Position numbers and translations under genes: made by a program. A model generated the notes under the pieces. That model saw nothing but the letters and a program-made list of their open reading frames with translations, was not told where the DNA came from and ran no database searches. Shown here piece after piece: positions 17,485-26,965 of a DNA stretch of 64,000 nucleotides. The DNA is from Yinghuangia seranimata. GTDB lineage: Bacteria > Actinomycetota > Actinomycetes > Streptomycetales > Streptomycetaceae. The number at the start of each line of letters is the position of its first letter. The stretch's first letter is position 1. Where the stretch lies: assembly GCF_029953285.1 (NCBI RefSeq), contig NZ_JASAOI010000050.1:86880-150879 (forward strand), written 5' to 3'.

Positions 17485-18716
17485 CCCGCCCAGCGCCCCG
17501 CGCCGAACAGCAGGGCGAACACCACGGCGAACGGCGCGATCAACGCCAAGTACGCGGTGAACAGTGCCTTGTGACGTAGCGTCAGCCGCGCGAGCACGAT
17601 CCACAGCGGCCACCACAGCAGCGTCGCGCGCGGCACCGAGAAGTACGCGCTGGAGACGCCGAGCGACAGCACGGTCAGACCTACGTACGTCGCCTCCGAC
17701 CAGCGCCGACGGCGCAGCAGGTACGCCGTCAGCGCCACCCCGACCGCGACCGCGAGCATCTCCCACCGGTACATCCACGTGAACCCGAGGATCGTGCCCG
17801 TCCCGGTGCGGCCGGCCAGTCCCCACGTGTTCCGGAACGCGTCGACCGGCCCGACCAGGTGCCGGTCCCAGCCGGTGATCTGCGCGCTGTTCCACGCCGT
17901 CCAGTCGCCGGTGCGCCGGTACAGGAAGCACATGTAGACCAGGCCCGGCAGCGCGCCGACGGCCAGCCACGGCGCGTCCCGCCAGCGGCGGCGTCCGTCC
18001 GTCGCGGTGAGGAACTCGACGGCGAGCGCGGCCAGGAGGAACGCGCCGCTGACACGGACGCACAGCGCGCCCGCCGCGAGCAGGCCCGCCCAGTGCCACG
18101 CGCCGCGCTTGGCGCACAGCCAGGAGGCGAGCGCGAGCATGAGGAACAGCGCCTCGGTGTAGCCGGCCGCCAGGAACACCGCCGGCGGCGACAACAGCAG
18201 GAGCAGCACGGCGCGTTCGCCGACGCCCGCCGGGTTCTCCAGCCCGGCGACGCGGGACAGCAGCACCACCGCGACGCCGCCGCAGACGAAGGAGATCAGC
18301 AGCCCGGCGACCACCCAGTCGCCGACCAGCAGGTGCACGGCCTTGAGCGTGTAGGGGAAGCCGGGGAAGAACGCCTCAAGCGGAACGGGCGGGCCGGACT
18401 TGGGGTTTCCCTGATAGCCGTACTCACCGATGGTGCGGAAGTGCTTGAAGTCCCAGTGGTCCCAGGTGTCGAGGAACCCGGCCGGTCGCGTCGCCCCGTC
18501 GGCCGCGAGGATCCATCCGGCCGAGCCCACGACCAGCATCATCGCCGGGCGGGTGAGCAGCCATAACGCGAGCGCGGCACGGTCCTCGCGGAACTTCCGC
18601 GGCACGCGCGGCACGGGGCGCGGGCGCCGCAGCGCCGCCAGTATCGACGCGGCGTTCCCGGCGGCCCGGCCGCGTCGTGCGGCGGTCGTCACGGGCTCGG
18701 CGTCGGTGCTGGTCAC
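17481..18716 (-). CDS. Polytopic mannosyltransferase (PIG-V-like)
   Basis: 411 aa, about ten membrane helices. The first extracytoplasmic loop carries WDHWDFKHFRTIGEYGY, with acidic residues as in GT-C glycosyltransferases, and a PFP motif follows (FFPGFPYTL). This fits the bacterial PIG-V-like mannosyltransferases, which use polyprenol-phosphate sugars outside the membrane. GTG 18716 lies behind GGAGG. It follows the GT87 gene by 54 bp on the same strand and probably shares its transcript. Acceptor unknown. Confidence 0.82.
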   Translation of the reverse strand: MTSTDAEPVTTAARRGRAAGNAASILAALRRPRPVPRVPRKFREDRAALALWLLTRPAMMLVVGSAGWILAADGATRPAGFLDTWDHWDFKHFRTIGEYGYQGNPKSGPPVPLEAFFPGFPYTLKAVHLLVGDWVVAGLLISFVCGGVAVVLLSRVAGLENPAGVGERAVLLLLLSPPAVFLAAGYTEALFLMLALASWLCAKRGAWHWAGLLAAGALCVRVSGAFLLAALAVEFLTATDGRRRWRDAPWLAVGALPGLVYMCFLYRRTGDWTAWNSAQITGWDRHLVGPVDAFRNTWGLAGRTGTGTILGFTWMYRWEMLAVAVGVALTAYLLRRRRWSEATYVGLTVLSLGVSSAYFSVPRATLLWWPLWIVLARLTLRHKALFTAYLALIAPFAVVFALLFGAGRWAG

Positions 18717-18770
18717 GCGCCCCGGCCTCCAGTCGTGTCGGCGGGACCGGCGACCGCGCGGCGCGGCCCG

Positions 18771-20264
18771 CTACTTGTAGATCTTCCCGGGCAGGTCCTG
18801 GGCGCCGCCGGGCCCGAACTCGTCGTCGTAATCCGGCCCGTAGTACAGGTCGCGGCCGCGCCCCACGGTGAAAACGTCCGGGGCGTCGTCGAGGACACCG
18901 CCTGAGGGGTCGTCGCTTCCGTCGGCGCGCACGGGGTCGTGGTCGGGCCACAGGATGTCGCGCACCACCAGCGCCGCGATGAACAGCAGTCCGATGAGGT
19001 GGATCAGGATCGCGACGTGGTACGCGTTCTGCGACAGGCCCTTGGCGTGCGGTCCGCCGCTGTACGACTCGATGTAGAGCCACACGCCGAGGAAGTAGAT
19101 GACCTCGCAGGCCTGCCAGATCAGCACGTCGCGCCAGCGCGGCCGGGCGAGCACCACGAGCGGCAGCAGCCACAGCACGTACTGCGGCGAGTAGACCTTG
19201 TTGGTGAACAGGAAGGCCGCGATGATCAGGTACGCGAGCTGCGCGAACCGCGGCCGGCGCGGCGCGCACAGGGCGAGTGCCGCGATGCCGGCGGCCATCA
19301 GGAGCAGCAGGGCCGACACCCAGGTGTTGAGGGTGTCGATGTCCATGGGCTCGTAGCGCTGCTGGAGGATGAGCCACAAGGAGCCGAAGTCGGCGCCGCG
19401 TTCCTGGCTGAACGTGTAGAAGAGCTTCCAGCCGTCCCACGCGAAGATCATGACGGGCAGGTTGACGACCAGCCACGCGCCGACGGCGGCGCCGCCGGCC
19501 TTCCAGAAGTCCTTGAGCCGGCCCGCCCGCAGGCACAGCAGGAACAACGGTCCCAGAAGGAGCACCGGATACAGCTTCGCCGCGGTCGCGAGGCCGAACA
19601 GCACGCCGGCGAGCACGATGTTGCGGCGCGCCCACGCCATCATCGCGACGGCGGTGATGGCGACGGCGACGAGGTCCCAGTTGATGATCCCGTTGAGGGC
19701 GAGGACGGGCGCGGCCGCGACCATCGCGGCGTCCCAGGGCCTTCGCCCTGACGTGCGGGCGACCGCGACGACCACGACCACGGCGCAGGCCATCATGATC
19801 AGCGCGTTGATCATGACGAACCACAGCTGCCGGTCGTGCAGGTCGCCGTTCTCGCCGCCGCCGAACGCGTTCGCGAGCGTCCCGGCGAAGTACATGACGC
19901 CGCCGGTGATGACGGGGTACTCCAGGTACTTCATGCCGGGGTCGCCGGTCTCGTCGAAGTACGGGACGTGCCCCTTGTCGAGCCCGCGCCCGGCGAACAG
20001 GTGCGGCATGTCGCTGTAGCAGGCCTTCGAGTACTGCGACCCGTGGCCGAACCACCCGCCGTCGTAGCAGGGCTTCTTCTGCACCAGGCCGAGCGCGAAG
20101 GTCACGACCGCGAGCAGGATCAGCACGCGCGTGGCGTTCCACCAGGCGGTGCCGCGGCCGAAGCTGATGCGGCGGCCGGCCGGGCCGCCGACCACCTCGC
20201 TGCCGGTCCGGATCACCGGGTCGTCACGCGACGGCAGGACGGGCTCGGGCGCGGTCGGCTTCAT
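18771..20264 (-). CDS. GT87 (DUF2029) polyprenol-phosphate-dependent glycosyltransferase
   Basis: 497 aa with 10-11 membrane helices. KYLEYPVITGGVMYF, NGIINWDLVAVAITA and AAKLYPVLLLGPLFL are the usual landmarks of the DUF2029/GT87 family, relatives of mycobacterial alpha-mannosyltransferases that act on lipomannan-type glycans. The C-terminal 60 residues are an acidic cytoplasmic tail. ATG 20264 lies behind GAGAGGA. It is downstream of the class A PBP gene after a hairpin. The PBP, GT87 and inositol synthase neighbourhood is also seen in mycobacteria. Confidence 0.87.
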   Translation of the reverse strand: MKPTAPEPVLPSRDDPVIRTGSEVVGGPAGRRISFGRGTAWWNATRVLILLAVVTFALGLVQKKPCYDGGWFGHGSQYSKACYSDMPHLFAGRGLDKGHVPYFDETGDPGMKYLEYPVITGGVMYFAGTLANAFGGGENGDLHDRQLWFVMINALIMMACAVVVVVAVARTSGRRPWDAAMVAAAPVLALNGIINWDLVAVAITAVAMMAWARRNIVLAGVLFGLATAAKLYPVLLLGPLFLLCLRAGRLKDFWKAGGAAVGAWLVVNLPVMIFAWDGWKLFYTFSQERGADFGSLWLILQQRYEPMDIDTLNTWVSALLLLMAAGIAALALCAPRRPRFAQLAYLIIAAFLFTNKVYSPQYVLWLLPLVVLARPRWRDVLIWQACEVIYFLGVWLYIESYSGGPHAKGLSQNAYHVAILIHLIGLLFIAALVVRDILWPDHDPVRADGSDDPSGGVLDDAPDVFTVGRGRDLYYGPDYDDEFGPGGAQDLPGKIYK

Positions 20265-20289
20265 GCCGCCAATCCTCTCGCAGGAAACG

Positions 20290-20322
20290 GCTGTGCCCCG
20301 CCGCGACGCGGAGGGGCACAGC
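20290..20322 (-). terminator. Hairpin after the class A PBP gene
   Basis: GCTGTGCCCC (20290-20299) and GGGGCACAGC (20313-20322) form a perfect 10-bp stem with a 13-nt loop, between the PBP stop and the GT87 start. Confidence 0.75.
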
Positions 20323-20344
20323 GATCGTACGGGCGCGGCGCCCG

Positions 20345-23059
20345 TCAGGGTTTCTGTCCGGGCGGGAACAGCACGTTGTTGTTGCCGCCGCCGCCTCCCG
20401 GTCCTCCGCCGGTGGGCGGCCCCGAGGTGGTGGGCCGTCCGGTCGGGAAGAAGGTCGGCAGCCCGGTCCGGGTCCCGGTCGGCGTCGGCGTACCGGAGCC
20501 GGTCGGCGCGGTCGCCGTCGTCTCGGGGACCTGCGTCGGGGTGGTCGGACCGCCGGGCTCGGTCGGCGGCGCGGTGGTCGGCGGCGCCGTGCTGGTGGCG
20601 GACGACATCGTGGGCGACGCGGTCTGCACCGGCGCGGGGTTCTCCGGCTTGACGAAGTCGGCGGCCGGAAGGTCCTTCGTGGCGGCCTTCATGTACGCCG
20701 TCCAGATCGCCGTCGGGACGGCGCCACCGTGCGTCTCGGCCTGGCCGAGCAGGCCCTTGAGGTCGTACCGGGTGTTGTACTGGTCCTGCCGGAACAGGCC
20801 GACCGAGGTGGCCAGGTTGGGCGTGTAGCCGACGAACCACGCCGAGCGGTTCTCGTCGGTGGTGCCGGTCTTGCCGGCCGCGGGGCGGCCGAGTTCCTTG
20901 GCCTTCTTGCCGGTGCCGTTCTGGATGACGCCCTGGAGCATGTCGTTGATGGTGTCGGCGACGTCCTCCGCGTAGACCTGCTTGCTCTCGTGCGCCGGCA
21001 GGTCGACCTTCTTGTCGTTCCTGCGGAGTTCCTTGATGACGTAGGTGTCGACGTGCTTGCCGCGCGCCGCGAACGTCGCGTAGGCGTCCGCCATGTCGAG
21101 CGCGGTGGGCGTGCTCGAACCGAGCGCCATCGATGGCGTGAGGCTCTTGTCGTCGAGCCCGGGGGTCTTCGGGCTCAGCCCCGCGTCGATCGCGGACTGC
21201 CGCACCTTGGTGAAGCCGATGTCCGCGGCCAGCTGCGTGAAGACCGGGTTGAGGGACTGCTCCATGGCCTTTCTGATGCTCAGCTGGCCGTGGTCCTGCC
21301 CGTCCTCGTTGGGCACGAGGTAGACGCCCTTGTTGTCCTTGAACGGCTTGCCGTCGGGCGGCAGCAGCACCGGGATCTTGTTGTTCGCGTTGTACAGGTC
21401 CTCGATGGTGATCGGCTTGCCGTCGAACTTGCCGTCGCGCAGCCCGGCCGCGACCACGAACGGCTTGAACGTCGAGCCGACCTGCACGTCGCGGCGGGTC
21501 GCGTCGTTGAACTCCTGCTTGAGGAAGTCGGGCCCGCCGTACAGCGCGACGACCGCGCCGTCCCCTGGGATCACCGACGCGATCGCGGTGCGCAGGTACT
21601 TGTCCGCCTCGCGTTTGTCCGGCTTGAGCTGCGAGGTCAGCTGCGAGTCGACGGCGGCGACGGCGGCGTCCTGCTTCGCCTTGTCGATCGTCGTGATGAT
21701 CTTGTAGCCGCCGAGCGCGAGCTCTTCCTCGGTGAGGATCTTGTTGTTGATCAGGTAGTTGTTGGCGACCTGCATCAGGTAGCCGGCCTGGCCCGCCTTG
21801 CTGGCCGAGGGCTGCGGCTTGATCGGCATCGGGAACTGCTGCGCGTCCGCCTCGGCCTGGGTCAGCCACTTCATCTCGACCATGCCGTTGAGGATCCACT
21901 TCCACCGGCCCTGCACACGGGCCAGCCGGGTCTCGCTCACCTCGCCGTTGACGAACACGTCGTTGATGCTCGGCGCGTTGAGCAGCGTCGCGATGTAGGC
22001 GCCCTCGCCGACCGTCAGCTCGTTCGAGTTCTTGCCGTAGTACGCCTGCGCGGCGGCCTGGATGCCGTACGAGTTGCGACCGTAGAAGGAGGTGTTCAGG
22101 TAGCCGGCGAGGATGTCGTCCTTGCTCATCTGCCGGTCGACCTTTATGGCGATGAACATCTCCTTGAACTTGCGCTCGAAGGACTGCTCCTGGTTGAGGA
22201 ACGCGTTCTTCACGTACTGCTGCGTGATGGTCGAGCCGCCCTGCGTCGGGCCGCCCTTCGCCATCGCGAGCGCGGCGCGCGTCAGACCCTTCGGCGAGAC
22301 GCCGGAGTCGGAGTAGAACGTGCGGTTCTCCGCGGCCAGCACGGCGTGCTGCACCGGCTTGGGCACCTGGTCCAGCGTGATGTTCTGGCGGTTGTACTTG
22401 CCGGACTGCCCTATCTCGGTGACGCCGTCCGCGTAGTAGTAGATGTTCGACTGGATCTGCGTCGCGGCGTTGATGTCGGGCACGTCGACGAGCGAGTAGG
22501 CGAGCCCGGCCAGGCCGATCAGCGAGCCGATGAAGAACAGGAACATCGCCAGGATCTGCTTGATGGACGGCAGCCAGCGCCGCACGCCCTTCTTGCCGTA
22601 CCTGGGGTAGTCGATGAAGCGGCGCCTGCCGTTCTTCTTGACCTTCTTGCCGCGCGGGCCGGACGCGTTGCCTTCCGCGCCCTCGCCGTCCCGCCCGGGT
22701 CCGCGCCCGCCGGGCCCGTCCGGTCCGCTGCCGCCGCGGCCCCGCCCGCGTCCACCGCGTCCGCCACCGCCGCCGCCCGTGCCGCCACCGGAACGGGAAG
22801 CCTGACGGGCTTCCATCCGGGTCATGGGCCGGTCGGCGGGTTCGGCTCCCGAGGACGCCGCGCGCCGCGGGGCCGACGGTGCGGCCGACGGGCCCGAAGG
22901 CGTGGACGGACCGGAAGGCGCGGAGGGCGCGGACGGACGCGGCCCGGCCGGCCGCGGCGCGGGCCCCGGTTCGCTCGCCGACGGCATGCTCCCCCGAACA
23001 TGCGAAGCGCCGCTCCCTTCGGGACGCGGCTGTGACGACCTGCGACGGTGCTCACTCAT
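20345..23059 (-). CDS. Bifunctional class A penicillin-binding protein (transglycosylase/transpeptidase)
   Basis: 904 aa. A cytoplasmic Pro/Gly-rich N-terminus of about 165 residues precedes one membrane helix (about 168-190). The GT51 transglycosylase has ENRTFYSDSGV and GGSTITQQYVKN. The transpeptidase has the active-site Ser in GSTFKPF (about residue 523), SLN and KTG (AGKTGTTDENRSAWF, about 728). The last 100 residues are Thr/Pro-rich, ending in a Gly-rich tail, probably wall-associated. Start ATG 23059 (MSEHRRRS) is chosen because CCGAGGAGC lies about 9 nt upstream. It polymerises and cross-links peptidoglycan. Confidence 0.95.
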   Translation of the reverse strand: MSEHRRRSSQPRPEGSGASHVRGSMPSASEPGPAPRPAGPRPSAPSAPSGPSTPSGPSAAPSAPRRAASSGAEPADRPMTRMEARQASRSGGGTGGGGGGRGGRGRGRGGSGPDGPGGRGPGRDGEGAEGNASGPRGKKVKKNGRRRFIDYPRYGKKGVRRWLPSIKQILAMFLFFIGSLIGLAGLAYSLVDVPDINAATQIQSNIYYYADGVTEIGQSGKYNRQNITLDQVPKPVQHAVLAAENRTFYSDSGVSPKGLTRAALAMAKGGPTQGGSTITQQYVKNAFLNQEQSFERKFKEMFIAIKVDRQMSKDDILAGYLNTSFYGRNSYGIQAAAQAYYGKNSNELTVGEGAYIATLLNAPSINDVFVNGEVSETRLARVQGRWKWILNGMVEMKWLTQAEADAQQFPMPIKPQPSASKAGQAGYLMQVANNYLINNKILTEEELALGGYKIITTIDKAKQDAAVAAVDSQLTSQLKPDKREADKYLRTAIASVIPGDGAVVALYGGPDFLKQEFNDATRRDVQVGSTFKPFVVAAGLRDGKFDGKPITIEDLYNANNKIPVLLPPDGKPFKDNKGVYLVPNEDGQDHGQLSIRKAMEQSLNPVFTQLAADIGFTKVRQSAIDAGLSPKTPGLDDKSLTPSMALGSSTPTALDMADAYATFAARGKHVDTYVIKELRRNDKKVDLPAHESKQVYAEDVADTINDMLQGVIQNGTGKKAKELGRPAAGKTGTTDENRSAWFVGYTPNLATSVGLFRQDQYNTRYDLKGLLGQAETHGGAVPTAIWTAYMKAATKDLPAADFVKPENPAPVQTASPTMSSATSTAPPTTAPPTEPGGPTTPTQVPETTATAPTGSGTPTPTGTRTGLPTFFPTGRPTTSGPPTGGGPGGGGGNNNVLFPPGQKP

Positions 23060-23556
23060 GTTTTCGCTGCTCCTCGGCCGCGCGGCGGGGGTGAGCCGCA
23101 CGGGTCGTGGCTGTCCGATCCCCAGGACGTCCGGCGACCGCGATCGGTTGCACGGCGGACCAGACTACGCGCGGACGCAACGCCAGAAAGACGGACGGCT
23201 TCGGACATACCCGCCCGAGTGAACCGGCCATGAGCCCGGCCCGCGATCCGTCTCCGGCACACCTCGAATGGCCGCACGTTGTCCGATAAGCAATGCACGC
23301 GTAACCCTCCTGTGACTTCCGTCACGAGACCCCTTCTTGCACGACATGCCGAGTAGACCTATCGTTCCGATGTATCGACTCGATACATCGAGCCGATATG
23401 ACAGCCGGGATGCACCACGTCCCACCTCACACCCACCGCCCGTGGGTGGTCGTGGAACGTTGTGGATCCCTCCCGGTCGCAGGGCCGTCGGCGACCGTAT
23501 CCCACGGTTCCGCTCGGCGCTCGGCCGGTCGGAACGCCCAGGTTGGAGGGAAGCGG
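23060..23556. other. Intergenic region between PBP and padR-like genes
   Basis: 497 bp between divergent genes, without a supportable ORF. It must hold both promoters. The clear element is the 19-bp palindrome at 23370-23388 with extra TATCG half-sites on both sides (about 23360 and 23394). The rest is GC-rich without obvious repeats. Confidence 0.6.
23370..23388. promoter_or_regulatory. 19-bp perfect palindrome, probable PadR operator
   Basis: ATGTATCGA-C-TCGATACAT is a perfect 9-1-9 inverted repeat of the ATGTATC...GATACAT form typical of PadR-family operators. It lies about 170 bp upstream of the PadR start and 311 bp upstream of the divergent PBP. Confidence 0.75.
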
Positions 23557-24210
23557 ATGAGCAGGCGCGGAGGCGTCCTCGAGTTCGCCACCCTCGGACT
23601 GCTGCACGACACGCCCATGCACGGGTACGAGCTGCGCAAGCGGCTCAACACCGTGCTCGGCCCGTTCCGCGCCATCGCGTACGGCACCCTCTACCCGTGC
23701 CTCAAGTCCCTCCTCGAGCGGGGCTGGATCACGGAGGAGGAGCCCGAGCAGGTGGCCGCGGCGCTGGCCGGCGGCAAGCGGGCGCGCATCGTGTACAAGC
23801 TCACGGCGCAAGGCAAGGAGCACTTCCAGGAGCTGCTCTCGGAATCCGGGGCCACCACCTGGGAGGACGAGAACTTCGGGGTGCACTTCGCCTTCTTCAG
23901 CCGGACGGACCGCGAGGTGCGCATGCGCATCCTCGAAGGCCGCCGCAGCAAGCTCGAAGAGCGACTCGAACGAGTCCGCGCTTCGCTGTCGAGCACACGG
24001 GAGCGTCTCGACGGCTACACGCTCGAACTCCAGCGCCACGGCCTGGAGTCGGTGGAGCGCGAGGTGCGCTGGCTGAACGAGCTCATCACCGCCGAACGGC
24101 ACGCCGGGGACAACCCCGAGCCGGACGGCGCGGAGAAGAAGAACGACGCCGGGGCCTCCCGGCAGACCAAGCAGGACGCGGCCTCGGACCCGTCCGCAGC
24201 AACCAGTTGA
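23557..24210 (+). CDS. PadR family transcriptional regulator
   Basis: 217 aa. The winged helix (about residues 8-95) has the PadR signature [20 protein letters not shown] and [20 protein letters not shown] long coiled-coil dimerisation region follows (about 110-190, [19 protein letters not shown]), then a polar tail. ATG 23557 is chosen because GGAGGG lies 6 nt upstream. Inositol-phosphate synthase follows after 47 bp on the same strand; a PadR gene next to ino1 is also the mycobacterial order. Autoregulation through the upstream palindrome is likely. Confidence 0.92.
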   Translation: MSRRGGVLEFATLGLLHDTPMHGYELRKRLNTVLGPFRAIAYGTLYPCLKSLLERGWITEEEPEQVAAALAGGKRARIVYKLTAQGKEHFQELLSESGATTWEDENFGVHFAFFSRTDREVRMRILEGRRSKLEERLERVRASLSSTRERLDGYTLELQRHGLESVEREVRWLNELITAERHAGDNPEPDGAEKKNDAGASRQTKQDAASDPSAATS

Positions 24211-24233
24211 GAGCCGTCCTCGGGCGGTTCTCA
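24208..24233 (+). other. Small hairpin between padR and ino1
   Basis: TGAGAGCCG (24208-24216) can pair with CGGTTCTCA (24225-24233), with one G-U pair. It lies between the padR stop and the ino1 ribosome site, so it may modulate read-through. Confidence 0.4.
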
Positions 24234-24257
24234 TTGAGACCACAGGGAGCAACCGGA

Positions 24258-25337
24258 ATGGGTTCGGTTCGCGTAGCCATCGTCGGCGTGGGCAACTGCG
24301 CCGCTTCGCTGGTGCAGGGCGTCGAGTACTACAAGGACGCCGACCCCAACAGCCGCGTACCCGGCCTCATGCACGTGCAGTTCGGCGACTACCACGTGCG
24401 TGACGTCAAGTTCGTTGCCGCGTTCGACGTGGACGCGAAGAAGGTCGGCTTCGACCTGGCGGACGCCATCGGCGCCAGCGAGAACAACACCATCAAGATC
24501 TGCGACGTGCCTCCGACCGGCGTGACCGTTCAGCGCGGCCACACCCTGGACGGTCTCGGCAAGTACTACCTGCAGACCATCGAGGAGTCCCCCGAGGCCG
24601 CCGTGGACGTCGTCCAGGTGCTCAAGGACACCGAGGCGGACGTGCTCGTGTGCTACCTGCCGGTGGGTTCGGAGGCGGCCGCGAAGTTCTACGCCCAGTG
24701 CGCGATCGACGCCGGCGTGGCCTTCGTCAACGCCCTCCCCGTCTTCATCGCGGGCACCAAGGAGTGGGCGGACAAGTTCACCGAGGCCGGTGTGCCGATC
24801 GTCGGTGACGACATCAAGTCGCAGGTCGGCGCGACCATCACGCACCGCGTGCTGGCCAAGCTGTTCGAGGACCGCGGTGTCATCCTCGAGCGCACCATGC
24901 AGCTGAACGTCGGCGGCAACATGGACTTCATGAACATGCTCGAGCGCGAGCGCCTGGAGTCCAAGAAGATCTCCAAGACGCAGGCGGTCACCTCGCAGGT
25001 CAACCGCGACCTGGGTGCCAAGAACGTGCACATCGGCCCGTCGGACTACGTCGCGTGGCTCGACGACCGCAAGTGGGCGTACGTCCGCCTCGAGGGCCGC
25101 GCGTTCGGCGACGTCCCGCTGAACCTCGAGTACAAGCTCGAGGTCTGGGACTCCCCGAACTCGGCCGGTGTCATCATCGACGCCGTGCGCGCCGCGAAGA
25201 TCGCCAAGGACCGCGGCATCGGCGGCCCGATCCTGTCGGCGTCCTCGTACTTCATGAAGTCGCCGCCCGTGCAGTACTTCGACGACGAAGCCCGCAACGC
25301 CGTCGAGGCGTTCATCAAGGGCGAGGTCGAGCGCTGA
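24258..25337 (+). CDS. ino1: myo-Inositol-1-phosphate synthase
   Basis: 359 aa NAD+-dependent enzyme that converts glucose-6-phosphate to inositol-1-phosphate, the first step to mycothiol and phosphatidylinositol. The Rossmann motif is [17 protein letters not shown] at the N-terminus. Catalytic-domain blocks include [27 protein letters not shown] and the Lys-rich [10 protein letters not shown]. Length equals other actinobacterial Ino1. ATG 24258 lies behind AGGGAGC. It is downstream of the PadR gene, with probable joint control. Confidence 0.96.
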   Translation: MGSVRVAIVGVGNCAASLVQGVEYYKDADPNSRVPGLMHVQFGDYHVRDVKFVAAFDVDAKKVGFDLADAIGASENNTIKICDVPPTGVTVQRGHTLDGLGKYYLQTIEESPEAAVDVVQVLKDTEADVLVCYLPVGSEAAAKFYAQCAIDAGVAFVNALPVFIAGTKEWADKFTEAGVPIVGDDIKSQVGATITHRVLAKLFEDRGVILERTMQLNVGGNMDFMNMLERERLESKKISKTQAVTSQVNRDLGAKNVHIGPSDYVAWLDDRKWAYVRLEGRAFGDVPLNLEYKLEVWDSPNSAGVIIDAVRAAKIAKDRGIGGPILSASSYFMKSPPVQYFDDEARNAVEAFIKGEVER

Positions 25338-25549
25338 CCCGACCCGCGGAAACGCGGCCGGTCGCCTAGACCCACGCACGATCCGGCGGCCCCCCCCCCC
25401 GGCGGGTGCGGCGGGGGGCCGCCCGCGGTGGCCCGCCCCCCGGCTACCGGGGGCGGTCCCCACCCCCCCCCCCCGACGCGGGGGCCCCCCCGCCGGGGGG
25501 GGGGGGGGGGCGGGCCGCCGGCTTTTCCGCTCCCCGGTACGTTTGCGCC
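25338..25549. other. G/C homopolymer-rich intergenic segment
   Basis: This 212-bp gap contains C11 (25390-25400), C12 (25463-25474) and G16 (25495-25510) runs among other short C and G runs, with little other information. No gene is supported. It could be a terminator-like region or, at least partly, a sequencing or assembly artefact. Confidence 0.6.
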
Positions 25550-26890
25550 GTGTCCCTCGCCCGCGACCTCGCCTCGCTCCTCAAGCTGCGCGACTTCCGC
25601 AGACTGTTCGGCACGCGCCTCACGTCGCAGCTGTCCGACGGCGTCTTCCAGGTCGCGCTGGCCGGGCACGTGTTCTTCACCCCTGAGAAGCAGACCTCGG
25701 CGTCCGACGTGGCGACGGCGTTCGCGGTGCTGCTGCTCCCGTATTCGCTGGTCGGCCCGTTCACCGGCGTGCTGCTCGACCGGTGGCGCAGGCGGCAGGT
25801 GCTGGTGCGCTGCAACCTGCTGCGCGCGGTGCTCGTCACGCTCACCGCGGGCCTGGTGCTCGCGAACGCCCCGGACGCGGTCTTCTACACCGCCTGCCTC
25901 GCCGTGCTGTCCGTGAACCGCTTCGTGCTGGCCGGGCTGTCCGCCTCACTGCCGCGTGTCGTGCCGGAGGAGCGCCTCGTCGTCGCGAACGCGGTGTCGC
26001 CGACGGCAGGGACCGTCGCCGCGTCGGCGGGCGCGCTCGCGGCCGTCGTGGTGCACCTCTTCCTCTCGGAGGGGTCGACCGCGACCGCGCTGGTCATCCT
26101 CATCTCGGCGGTCCTGTACCTGTGTTCGGCGGCGGTCGCCGCGACGATGGACGTCGACCTGCTGGGCCCCGACCCCGACCGGGTCGTGCCGCGGGTCCGG
26201 GACGCGCTGCTGAGCGTCGCGCGCGGCCTGCGCGACGGCGCCGTCCACGTCTGGGAGCGGCGGGCTCCCGCGCACGCGCTCGCGGCGATCACCGCGATGC
26301 GGTTCTGCTTCGGCGTGCTGACCGTCATGACGCTGCTGCTGTGCCGCAACTGGTTCAACGACCCGAAGGACACCGACGCCGGGCTCGGCACCCTCGGCCT
26401 GACGGTCGGCGTCACCGCCGCGGGATTCTTCGTCGCCGCGGTCCTCACGCCGATCGTGACGCCGCGGATCGGGGTGCCGCGGTGGATCGTCGTGTGCGCG
26501 TTCGTCGGGGCGGTCGCGGAGCTCGGGTTGGGGCTGCCGTTCCGGCTCGTGCCGATGCTGGCCGCCGGGTTCGTGCTGGGTCTGGTGTCCCAGGGCGCCA
26601 AGATCGGCGTCGACACGATCGTCCAGACCACCGTCGACGACGCGTACCTGGGAAGGGTGTTCTCGCTCTACGACGTGCTCTTCAACGTGGCCTTCGTCGG
26701 CGCCGCCGCACTGTCCGCCGTCGCCCTCCCGGCGAACGGCCGCTCCCCCGCGGTACTGGCCGCCGTCGCGGTCGGCTACGCCGTGACGGGGGCCTGGTAC
26801 GCGCTGGCGGTGCGCAGGCACCCACCGGTCGGAAAGTCATCAAACATCGACTTAGCATCAAGTAGTGCGCAAAGGGACGCGAACCTCTAG
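25550..26890 (+). CDS. MFS transporter
   Basis: 446 aa with 12 predicted helices. It starts FRRLFGTRLTSQLSDGVFQV, the usual first helix of DHA3-like MFS exporters, and has GVLLDRWRRRQVLV after helix 2 (the MFS loop motif, D-R-W-R-R). A cytoplasmic middle loop separates the halves. GTG 25550 gives the natural N-terminus (MSLARDLASLLKLR); anything further upstream reads through the homopolymer tract. No ribosome site is clear, so it may be leaderless. Substrate unknown. Confidence 0.88.
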   Translation: MSLARDLASLLKLRDFRRLFGTRLTSQLSDGVFQVALAGHVFFTPEKQTSASDVATAFAVLLLPYSLVGPFTGVLLDRWRRRQVLVRCNLLRAVLVTLTAGLVLANAPDAVFYTACLAVLSVNRFVLAGLSASLPRVVPEERLVVANAVSPTAGTVAASAGALAAVVVHLFLSEGSTATALVILISAVLYLCSAAVAATMDVDLLGPDPDRVVPRVRDALLSVARGLRDGAVHVWERRAPAHALAAITAMRFCFGVLTVMTLLLCRNWFNDPKDTDAGLGTLGLTVGVTAAGFFVAAVLTPIVTPRIGVPRWIVVCAFVGAVAELGLGLPFRLVPMLAAGFVLGLVSQGAKIGVDTIVQTTVDDAYLGRVFSLYDVLFNVAFVGAAALSAVALPANGRSPAVLAAVAVGYAVTGAWYALAVRRHPPVGKSSNIDLASSSAQRDANL

Positions 26891-26965
26891 CCTGCCTCAA
26901 CGAGCGTTCGCTCAATTCCGTTCACGCGTCGTTTTGCGCCGACTTATGCCCATCGGAGACCGTCG

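Noticed and set aside
26902..26913. GAGCG-TT-CGCTC hairpin after the MFS gene
   Set aside because: Only 5 bp of stem and no T-run; too weak to call a terminator.
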